A DNA stretch of 6,581 nucleotides from Gemmatimonadota bacterium (GTDB lineage Bacteria; Gemmatimonadota; Gemmatimonadetes; Gemmatimonadales; Gemmatimonadaceae), in NCBI GenBank assembly GCA_947457715.1, contig CANGXK010000158.1, forward strand, positions 1-6,581, read 5' to 3'. Under the pieces are notes generated by a model, which was given only the letters and a program-made list of their open reading frames with translations, searched no databases and was not told where the DNA came from. Of this stretch, positions 1 to 6,581 are shown one piece after another. Position numbers and translations under genes: made by a program. The first letter of the stretch is position 1; the number at the start of each line of letters is the position of its first letter.

Positions 1-2
1 AT

Positions 3-1676
3 GCGGTCATCGCCCTCATGCCGTACACCAACCTGCGCACGGCCCGTGGCGAGACCGGGCTGTCGCTGCGCGGCGCGCGTCGCGAGCAGGTCGCGATCAC
101 CCTCGACGGGATGCCGCTCAACGATCCCGCCACCGGTATGGCCGACGTCTCCGACATTCCGCTGGCCGGGCTGCAATCGGCCACGGTGGCGCTCGGCGCC
201 GACCCGGTCGGCACCGGCGCTGGTGCCACCGGCGGCGTGTTGGCGCTCACGTCGTCTGCGCAGCGCGTGGCGTCCGTGCGACTGGGTGCCTTCGGGCAGC
301 ACACCATGGAAGGCGCGTGGCACGCGCAAGCCGCCGGCGCGCTGTGGCAGGCCAGCGCTGCGTGGCGCAGCGCGACCAACGATTTCCCGTTCATGAACGA
401 CGCGGGCGCGGCACCACAACGTGAAGCGCGTGTCAACAACGACGAACAACGCGCCACCGCCTCGCTCGGGGTGATCGGAAGCCGCGCGCAACTCTCCGTG
501 CTCGGTTCGACCAGCGAGCGGGGCATGGTCGGTCCCGCCAACGTGCGCAGTTACGATGCCGATCGCGCGCGCACCGACCGCGTGCTGGTGCGGGCCCAAA
601 CCGGACTGCGTGGCACCGTGCTGGTGGCCGGCGTGCGTCGATTGGCGCTGCGCTATGTCGATCCCACGCGCCCCGCGCTCGATTCGCGGGCGGTGGCGTG
701 GGCGGCCGATGCCGAGTGGCGTGGGGCACTCCGCGACATCGCGTGGCGTCTCGGTGTCGGTGCCGATCGACTCGCCGCCACCGGCGGCATCACGCAGCAA
801 CGCCGGCGTGGTTTCGCCGCCGTGCAGCGCGCGTGGCGTGCCACGAGCGACGATCGATGGAGCATCGACGTCGGCGCGCGCGCCGATCTCATCGAAGGCA
901 GCGGCGTCCTGCCCACGGCGTCCCTCGGTGGTGAGCGCAGAGTCGCCCGCCTCGGCGATGGCGTGCAAGTCGTGGCGTTCGGCCGGGTGGCGCAGGCGGT
1001 GCGCGTCCCCACGCTTTACGATCTGTACTTCTCCTCACCGCAGCGGTTGTTCGTGCGTGCGTTGTCACCGGAGCGCGTCGATCTCGATATCGGCAGCGGC
1101 CTGCGCATGGTCACCGGTGCCGTGCACCGCCGCGCCAGCATCGAAGGCGCCGTCGTGGCGCGCAACACGCGTGACGCGATTGTCTGGTTCCCCGGCAACT
1201 TCGGCTGGAGTCCCGCCAACGTCGGCGTAGAACGCCTGCGCGGCCTCGAGTCGCGCGCCGAGCTCGCGTTGGGCATCGCCGCCGCCTCGGCGTGGGTGAC
1301 CGCATACGACGCCGTCCTCAGCACGGGCGGCCTCCGCATTCCCACCCCCTATGTGCCCCGCGTGGCCGGTGGGGCACAGCTGCAGCTGAACACGGCCGCG
1401 CAGCACGCCACCGTCGCGTGGCGCGGCATGGGCGCCCGGCCGTACACCGCCGGCCCACGCAACCCCGATTTCGAATTGGCCGCGCTGTCGCTCGTCGACA
1501 TCACCATCGCGCAGCAACTGCGCGCGCTGCCCTTCTGGCCGTGGCCCGGTCTCGACGCCTTGGTGGCGTTCTCGGTCGAAAACGCCGCCGATACCGCGTG
1601 GCAGTCGGTTCGCGGATTCCCGTCGCCTGGGCGCTCCTGGGCGATGTCGTTCACCCTGCAACACTCCCCTCGATGA
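3..1676 (+). CDS. TonB-dependent outer-membrane receptor, 5'-truncated by window edge
   Basis: This is the C-terminal 557 residues of a TonB-dependent receptor, an outer-membrane barrel that imports scarce ligands using TonB energy. The frame is open from base 3, before the first in-window ATG at 18, so the true start, signal peptide and TonB box lie upstream. The first 85 or so residues are the end of the plug domain: LSLRGARREQVAITLDGMPL fits the family's lRG...vllDGvpl pattern, followed by DIPLAGLQSATVALGADP and a glycine-rich GAGATGGVLAL. The remainder alternates short polar and hydrophobic segments like beta strands. Barrel landmarks include VRVPTLYDLYFSSPQ, LSPERVDLDIGSGL, RLRGLESRAEL and NAADTAWQSVRGFPSPGRSW, the last matching the usual end-of-barrel N..d..y....g.p.PGR motif. 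The chain ends SFTLQHSPR instead of in a terminal aromatic residue. It overlaps the downstream lipoprotein gene by 4 bases. The substrate cannot be read from the sequence; cobalamin or a siderophore is a guess. Family confidence is high. Confidence 0.92.
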   Translation, partial: AVIALMPYTNLRTARGETGLSLRGARREQVAITLDGMPLNDPATGMADVSDIPLAGLQSATVALGADPVGTGAGATGGVLALTSSAQRVASVRLGAFGQHTMEGAWHAQAAGALWQASAAWRSATNDFPFMNDAGAAPQREARVNNDEQRATASLGVIGSRAQLSVLGSTSERGMVGPANVRSYDADRARTDRVLVRAQTGLRGTVLVAGVRRLALRYVDPTRPALDSRAVAWAADAEWRGALRDIAWRLGVGADRLAATGGITQQRRRGFAAVQRAWRATSDDRWSIDVGARADLIEGSGVLPTASLGGERRVARLGDGVQVVAFGRVAQAVRVPTLYDLYFSSPQRLFVRALSPERVDLDIGSGLRMVTGAVHRRASIEGAVVARNTRDAIVWFPGNFGWSPANVGVERLRGLESRAELALGIAAASAWVTAYDAVLSTGGLRIPTPYVPRVAGGAQLQLNTAAQHATVAWRGMGARPYTAGPRNPDFELAALSLVDITIAQQLRALPFWPWPGLDALVAFSVENAADTAWQSVRGFPSPGRSWAMSFTLQHSPR

Positions 1677-2833
1677 CCCCGCAGGTCCGCTCTCGCTCCA
1701 CCGTTCGCCGCCGCACCCTCGCCGCCTCCGCCGTTGTCCTGCTCACGGCGCTCGCCGCCTGCGGGGATGACGGGATCAACAACAGCACGCCCCAGCCGCC
1801 GCGCGGCATCATCGTGCTTGACGGCTTTATCCAGCCCGGCCTCACCTTCCTCGGGGACACCGGCAGCGCGAGTACCAAGCTCACGCTCGCACCGACCTCC
1901 GCGTTCGATGCCGGCGGTTTTACGCTCCTGCGTGATACGGTGCTCACGGTCTCGAGCCGTGGCGCTGGTGATCTGCTGTACGTCACTGACGTGCGCACCT
2001 CCACCACCCGTCGCATTCAGCTTCCCTCGCGCAGCAATCCGTCGCGTGCCCGTCTCCTGTCCGGGGCGGGTGGGCAGACGCTCATCGGTGCGGCACTGCG
2101 TGATTCCTCGAGCGTCGCGCTCGTGTCCTTCGCCGGCACCGGTACCGCGACCAGCACACGCATCACGAACGCCGGCACGTGTCCCACCGATCTCTTTCAG
2201 TTCGACAATGCCACCTGGATCGTCGACGCCAATGCGAACTGCAAAGTGAACTATGCGGTGCAGGGCGATGTCCGTCTCATCCGCGTGCCGAACACCGGCA
2301 CCGTGCGCGACACGATCGTGCTGCCGGGACTGCGCGGCTCGGACGCGTCGGCGCTGGTCGACGGCGACGTCGGGTACATCAGCGCGGGCGGTGATGCCAG
2401 TTTCGCGAGCTTCCCGTACACGTTGATCGCGACGGGTGGCATCACGAAGGTCGACCTGCGCGGCAAGCGCGTCCTCCTCGGCAAGAAGATGCCGGCCAAT
2501 AGCTACGGCGCCGGCGTCAAGCTCGGTCTCGATGGATTCCTGTACGTCTCGGTGTACCAGGATCTCACGAGCTTCACGAACCGCATTATCAAGGTGCGGC
2601 CGGCGGATCTCAGCTTCGTCTCGTCGGCGTTGGCCGACTGGCTCACGCTGACCGGCACCACCGGCACCCCCGTCACCTGCGGCAGCGGCCAGGCCGACGC
2701 CCTCGGCCGGCTGCACTGCATCCAGAACGGCACGGGGTCCGTCACGTCTCTCCTCGTGTTCAGCCCGGCCGGCACCGAGGTCCGGCGGGTGGCGGCGAAT
2801 CAGGGGGGCGTCGACCTCGCGATCCGCCCGTAA
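1673..2833 (+). CDS. Lipoprotein, probable beta-propeller, partner of the TonB receptor
   Basis: A 386-residue protein I cannot assign to a named gene. Residues 1-30 form a lipoprotein signal: basic VRRRT at 11-15, hydrophobic 16-29, lipobox LAAC with Cys30 as the lipidated residue. The mature N-terminus is GDDG then a Pro/Asn/Ser-rich tether to about residue 45. The rest has repeated beta-rich units with G/D turns, for example LLYVTDVRTSTTRRIQLP, VRLIRVPNTGTVRDTIVLP, GGITKVDLRGKRVLLGKK, GFLYVSVYQD and SLLVFSPAGTEVRRVA, typical of YncE/NHL-like propellers. Cysteines at 170, 190, 336 and 349 could form two disulfides. The start is set by the ATGA overlap with the receptor stop and by the signal peptide; the frame is open further upstream to an ATG at 1292, but that stretch is receptor coding sequence. 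No Shine-Dalgarno is evident, so translation probably depends on coupling. An outer-membrane substrate-binding partner of the receptor is inferred, not shown. Confidence 0.87.
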   Translation: MTPQVRSRSTVRRRTLAASAVVLLTALAACGDDGINNSTPQPPRGIIVLDGFIQPGLTFLGDTGSASTKLTLAPTSAFDAGGFTLLRDTVLTVSSRGAGDLLYVTDVRTSTTRRIQLPSRSNPSRARLLSGAGGQTLIGAALRDSSSVALVSFAGTGTATSTRITNAGTCPTDLFQFDNATWIVDANANCKVNYAVQGDVRLIRVPNTGTVRDTIVLPGLRGSDASALVDGDVGYISAGGDASFASFPYTLIATGGITKVDLRGKRVLLGKKMPANSYGAGVKLGLDGFLYVSVYQDLTSFTNRIIKVRPADLSFVSSALADWLTLTGTTGTPVTCGSGQADALGRLHCIQNGTGSVTSLLVFSPAGTEVRRVAANQGGVDLAIRP

Positions 2834-2869
2834 GCCGCACGCGGGAACGCGCCATCACGGCGCAGTCGC

Positions 2870-2875
2870 TAAGCT
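2870..2875 (+). promoter_or_regulatory. Possible -10 element (TAAGCT) six bases before recO ATG
   Basis: TAAGCT fits the TANNNT -10 pattern and lies 6 nt before the recO ATG at 2882, the spacing seen in leaderless transcripts of several GC-rich bacteria. No convincing -35 is present, and no well-placed Shine-Dalgarno is seen; GAGAG at 2876-2880 lies only one base from the ATG. The 48-base gap also holds a weak 5-bp hairpin (GCGCC at 2849-2853 with GGCGC at 2859-2863). Read-through from the lipoprotein gene is the alternative. Confidence 0.25.
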
Positions 2876-2881
2876 GAGAGC

Positions 2882-3631
2882 ATGTCCCTGATTGCCACCG
2901 ACGCCATCGTGTTGCACGCCGTACCCTATCTCGAGTCGTCGCGCATCGTGCGGCTGGCAACGCGGGAGGCCGGCGTGCTCTCCGTCGTCGCTCGGGGGGC
3001 ACGATCCTCCAAGAAGCGGTTTGGCAGCGGGCTCGATCTCTTTGCCGAAGGGCAAGCGCAGATTCAGACCCGGCCCGGCCGTGACCTGCACACGCTCGTT
3101 GGATTCGACGCCACGCGCTCGCGTCCGGGACTGGCGGCCGATCTGGGGCGATTCACCGCCGCCAGTGCGTTGGTCGAGTGCGTCATGCGGATCGTGCACG
3201 ACGAGGCGGCGCCACGGGTCTACCACGGGGTCGCTTCGGGGTTGGACGCCATCGCTGACGCGCCAGCGGAGGAAACGGTGGCCCTGACCCTCGGGGTGTT
3301 CTGGCGGCTGGTCAGCGAGGTCGGTTTCATGCCGACCATCGAGCGCTGCGCCGAGTGCCTGTCCGTGATTGCGGCCGCGGAGGACGCCCGCTTCAGCCAC
3401 GTCGCCGGCGGCGTCCTCTGTGTCCGGTGTGCCAAACTGGCGCCTGGGGGGCGTCGGCTCCCGGCTGGCGCTCGGCAAACCATCGCCGATTGGCTGCACG
3501 GCGCTTCGCCAGCCGTTGAGCCGGCCGACTGCCGAGCGCATCAGCGGTTGCTGCGGGAATTCATCCTCCAGCATCTGCCCGACACCCGCGAACTGCGCGC
3601 CTACGGGGTTTGGGAACAGGGGCGGTGGTGA
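2882..3631 (+). CDS. recO: DNA repair protein RecO
   Basis: RecO helps load RecA onto SSB-coated single-stranded DNA together with RecR (and RecF) in the RecFOR gap-repair pathway, and it can anneal complementary strands. The 249-residue product has the usual family length. The N-terminal OB-fold is clear: ATDAIVLHAVPYLESSRIVR, LATREAGVLSVVARGARSSK and then LDLFAEGQAQIQ, matching family blocks with the basic GARSSKKR stretch at 39-46. The middle is the helical domain (FTAASALVECVMRIV at 91-105). A four-cysteine zinc site is intact, CAEC at 156-159 and CVRC at 180-183. The C-terminal helix includes HQRLLREFILQHL. The ATG start fits the family's N-terminus. It lies 48 bases after the lipoprotein gene, on the same strand, but has no functional link to it. 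Its stop codon lies inside a strong hairpin. Confidence 0.97.
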   Translation: MSLIATDAIVLHAVPYLESSRIVRLATREAGVLSVVARGARSSKKRFGSGLDLFAEGQAQIQTRPGRDLHTLVGFDATRSRPGLAADLGRFTAASALVECVMRIVHDEAAPRVYHGVASGLDAIADAPAEETVALTLGVFWRLVSEVGFMPTIERCAECLSVIAAAEDARFSHVAGGVLCVRCAKLAPGGRRLPAGARQTIADWLHGASPAVEPADCRAHQRLLREFILQHLPDTRELRAYGVWEQGRW

Positions 3632-3658
3632 GGCCACCGGCGAGCGGTCGGCCCTCAC
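3628..3658 (+). terminator. Hairpin starting at the recO stop codon, possible terminator
   Basis: GTGAGGCCACCG (3628-3639) pairs with CGGTCGGCCCTCAC (3645-3658) to give 12 base pairs with single-base bulges at C3649 and C3652 and the loop GCGAG. The left arm includes the recO TGA at 3629-3631. No U-tract follows, so this is not a canonical intrinsic terminator; it may be a U-less terminator or protect the recO mRNA 3' end. Its position between recO and an independent promoter favours a termination or boundary role. Confidence 0.45.
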
Positions 3659-3683
3659 GCTTGGGTCGGCCCCCGCGCTTGGG
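3648..3683 (+). repeat. Two tandem copies of an 18-bp repeat
   Basis: TCGGCCCTCACGCTTGGG (3648-3665) is followed directly by TCGGCCCCCGCGCTTGGG (3666-3683); 16 of 18 positions are identical. A much weaker third copy, CCGGCACCTTCGTGGGG, may follow at 3684-3700. The repeat lies between recO and the promoter of the next gene. The first copy supplies the right arm of the recO stop-codon hairpin and the second forms most of a following hairpin. Confidence 0.8.
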
Positions 3684-3688
3684 CCGGC
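3665..3688 (+). other. Second hairpin after recO, inside the tandem repeat
   Basis: GTCGGCCC (3665-3672) pairs with GGGCCGGC (3681-3688), eight pairs including one G-U wobble, with an 8-base loop CCGCGCTT. There is no U-tract. It stands 7 bases after the first hairpin, so the two form a tandem structured 3' region that could end or protect the recO transcript. Alternative pairings between the two repeat copies are possible. Confidence 0.4.
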
Positions 3689-3708
3689 ACCTTCGTGGGG
3701 CATGTTGC

Positions 3709-3737
3709 TTGACGGCCCCCGTGACGCGTCGTAACTT
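3709..3737 (+). promoter_or_regulatory. Sigma70-type promoter for the secreted sorting-domain gene
   Basis: TTGACG (3709-3714, five of six matches to the -35 consensus) is separated by exactly 17 bases from TAACTT (3732-3737, which keeps the key T, A and final T of the -10). The predicted transcription start is near 3744, giving a leader of about 80 nt before the ATG at 3825. It follows the recO hairpins, so the downstream gene appears to be an independent transcription unit. Confidence 0.6.
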
Positions 3738-3743
3738 CATGGT

Positions 3744-3760
3744 GACCTGATAGGCAGGTC
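3744..3760 (+). other. Hairpin at the predicted 5' end of the mRNA
   Basis: GACCTG (3744-3749) and CAGGTC (3755-3760) are perfect inverted repeats around the loop ATAGG. The stem begins at about the predicted transcription start, so the message would start with a stem-loop and almost no unpaired 5' end. In other bacteria such 5' stems, as in ompA mRNA, slow decay. As DNA it is also a short dyad that a repressor could bind. Confidence 0.4.
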
Positions 3761-3799
3761 TGTGTTCCACCTTTCACTTGGAGACTTCGACTCACAACC

Positions 3800-3811
3800 C
3801 TGATTCGTCAG
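3800..3811 (+). other. UUCG-capped hairpin next to the ribosome binding site
   Basis: CTGA (3800-3803), loop TTCG (3804-3807) and TCAG (3808-3811) form a 4-bp stem with a UUCG tetraloop, ending two bases before the GGAG at 3814. A competing pairing, CGACT (3788-3792) with AGTCG (3810-3814), would cover the first G of the Shine-Dalgarno. Both stems are short, so a regulatory effect is only a possibility. Confidence 0.35.
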
Positions 3812-3813
3812 TC

Positions 3814-3818
3814 GGAGA
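3814..3818 (+). promoter_or_regulatory. Ribosome binding site of the secreted sorting-domain gene
   Basis: GGAGA lies 6 bases before the ATG at 3825, a good Shine-Dalgarno match and spacing. It is the clearest ribosome binding site in the window and fixes the start of this gene. Confidence 0.75.
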
Positions 3819-3824
3819 AGCAAC

Positions 3825-4271
3825 ATGAAACGTGTGTGGGGAGCACTGGGTCTGGTGCTCACTCTCAGCGTCATCATGCCACGGGTCGCGGCCGCGCAGG
3901 ACAGCAAGCAACGCCGCAATGGAGCAACGCTCGGACAGAACTATCCGAATCCGTTCAATCCTGAGACTCGCATCCCGTTCAGTGTGGGTGATGCACCCAA
4001 CTGTACCGAGCCTGGCCGGCAGTACCGCGTCAGTTTGAAGGTCTACAACATGATCATGCAGGTTGTAGCGACGCCGGTGTTGCAGGGCGGAACCGGAGGG
4101 GTGGCCGGAGGTCAACCGCTGGAAAAAGTGTCCGTTCAGTGCGGCGACTACGTCGCGTACTGGGATGGCAAGGTCCAAGCAACCGGGCGGGAGGCCGCTT
4201 CGGGCGTGTATCTGTATCGCCTCGAGGTGGATGGCGTGCCGCTGGTGAAAAAGATGATCGTGGTGAAGTAA
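3825..4271 (+). CDS. Exported stand-alone T9SS type A / FlgD-like C-terminal domain protein
   Basis: A 148-residue exported protein. Residues 1-24 are a Sec signal peptide: MKR, hydrophobic 4-18, then VAAA before Gln25, with likely cleavage at AAA/Q. After about a dozen polar residues the whole mature chain matches the immunoglobulin-like C-terminal domain that FCB-group secreted proteins carry at their ends: LGQNYPNPFNPETRIPFSV (36-54), VSLKVYNMIMQVV (69-81), YVAYWDG (109-115), AASGVYLYRLEVDG (124-137) and KKMIVVK (142-148). In known proteins this domain follows a large cargo region and directs type IX secretion or anchoring; here there is no cargo. Cys60 and Cys106 lie in a segment longer than usual and may form a disulfide. 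The gene has its own promoter, structured leader, good ribosome binding site and strong terminator, suggesting strong stand-alone expression. Its codons look less GC-skewed than its neighbours'. The function is unknown; a periplasmic or surface structural role is possible. Confidence 0.88.
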   Translation: MKRVWGALGLVLTLSVIMPRVAAAQDSKQRRNGATLGQNYPNPFNPETRIPFSVGDAPNCTEPGRQYRVSLKVYNMIMQVVATPVLQGGTGGVAGGQPLEKVSVQCGDYVAYWDGKVQATGREAASGVYLYRLEVDGVPLVKKMIVVK

Positions 4272-4315
4272 GCTGGGCGTAAACGAGCACCACGAGACCC
4301 AAAAGAAAACTCATG

Positions 4316-4352
4316 ATGGCGCGCCGGGTGGACGGACCCGGCGCGCCATTTT
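4316..4352 (+). terminator. Strong intrinsic terminator after the sorting-domain gene
   Basis: ATGGCGCGCCGGGT (4316-4329) and ACCCGGCGCGCCAT (4336-4349) are a perfect 14-bp inverted repeat with a 6-base loop GGACGG, followed by TTTT (4349-4352). It starts 45 bases after the stop codon at 4269-4271. The A-rich stretch AAAAGAAAA (4301-4309) upstream would give a T-rich tract on the minus strand, so some bidirectional activity is possible although no minus-strand gene is visible here. Confidence 0.92.
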
Positions 4353-4395
4353 GCGTCCGCGATCTGCTCAACTGGCCACTGTCTGGACTTCCCCC

Positions 4396-4424
4396 TTGGA
4401 ACGCGGTGACTGTGCCTGCAGTAT
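4396..4424 (+). promoter_or_regulatory. Candidate promoter for clpB
   Basis: TTGGAA (4396-4401) and CAGTAT (4419-4424) are separated by 17 bases, giving a predicted start near 4431 and a leader of about 37 nt. The matches are modest (four and three of six). CTTGGAA resembles the heat-shock sigma32 -35 CTTGAAA, but no CCCCAT-like -10 follows. No CIRCE inverted repeat is seen. As clpB comes after a strong terminator, some promoter must lie between 4353 and 4467. Confidence 0.35.
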
Positions 4425-4438
4425 TGGCAGCCGCAGTC
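4408..4438 (+). other. Bulged inverted repeat over the clpB promoter candidate
   Basis: GACTG (4408-4412) pairs with CAGTC (4434-4438) and TGCC (4413-4416) pairs with GGCA (4426-4429), with a 4-base bulge GCCG on the 3' side and a 9-base loop. The element spans the candidate -10 and predicted start, where an operator or early leader structure might be expected. It may be chance in GC-rich DNA. Confidence 0.22.
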
Positions 4439-4467
4439 CGGCACCGTGATTGCCACTCTCTCGACCC

Positions 4468-6581
<2,114 letters not shown>

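Noticed and set aside
1292..1672. Upstream extension of the lipoprotein frame to an ATG at 1292
   Set aside because: The extra 127 residues are Arg/His-rich and fall inside receptor coding sequence; the ATG at 1673 is followed directly by a proper lipoprotein signal.
1349..2716. 455-residue open frame on the minus strand
   Set aside because: It is antisense to the end of the receptor and most of the lipoprotein gene, has low-complexity Arg/Ala/Gly composition and no start signals.
3648..3700. CRISPR array
   Set aside because: The 18-bp copies are directly adjacent with no spacers, and there are only two good copies; this is a short tandem duplication.
2855..3703. 282-residue open frame on the minus strand over recO
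   Set aside because: It is the mirror of recO, which has the family N-terminus and zinc site; the antisense product has no recognisable features.
3369..3734. 121-residue plus-strand frame overlapping the recO end and the promoter of gene 4
   Set aside because: It is a shifted frame of recO that runs into the hairpins and the TTGACG/TAACTT promoter; composition is Pro/Arg/Ala filler.
4395..4401. Sigma32 heat-shock promoter (CTTGGAA)
   Set aside because: Only the -35-like half is present; nothing resembling CCCCAT occurs at the required distance.

Overview
The window reads as chromosomal DNA from a high-GC Gram-negative bacterium. A TonB-dependent receptor and a lipoprotein imply an outer membrane. 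A small secreted protein carries the NYPNPFNP...WDG...SGVYLYRL...KKMIVVK signature of FCB-group C-terminal sorting/FlgD-like domains. Together with strong GC bias at third codon positions, this points to Gemmatimonadota or a nearby FCB lineage. That assignment is inference; the window has no rRNA or other taxonomic marker.

All five genes lie on the plus strand. (1) 3-1676 is the 3' part of a TonB-dependent outer-membrane receptor; its start is upstream of the window. (2) 1673-2833 overlaps it by ATGA and encodes a 386-residue lipoprotein that looks like a beta-propeller. The two are probably translationally coupled and form an outer-membrane uptake pair, loosely like BtuB-BtuG or SusC-SusD-type partnerships. 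(3) 2882-3631 is recO, a DNA-repair mediator with an intact four-cysteine zinc site. (4) 3825-4271 is a monocistronic gene for a 148-residue exported protein made almost entirely of a T9SS-type-A/FlgD-like C-terminal domain, with no cargo domain. (5) 4468 to the window end is clpB, the disaggregase, cut off after 704 codons.

The intergenic DNA is structured. A long hairpin begins at the recO stop codon, and an 18-bp tandem repeat that forms a second hairpin follows it. A TTGACG-17-TAACTT promoter then leads into a predicted leader of about 80 nt that has a hairpin at its 5' end and a UUCG-capped hairpin against the ribosome binding site of gene 4. Gene 4 ends in a perfect 14-bp intrinsic terminator. 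A weaker promoter candidate precedes clpB.

No mobile element, CRISPR array, tRNA, rRNA or recognisable riboswitch is visible. The least ordinary items are the free-standing sorting-domain protein with its own insulated transcription unit, and the receptor-propeller lipoprotein pair. recO and clpB are ordinary housekeeping genes.
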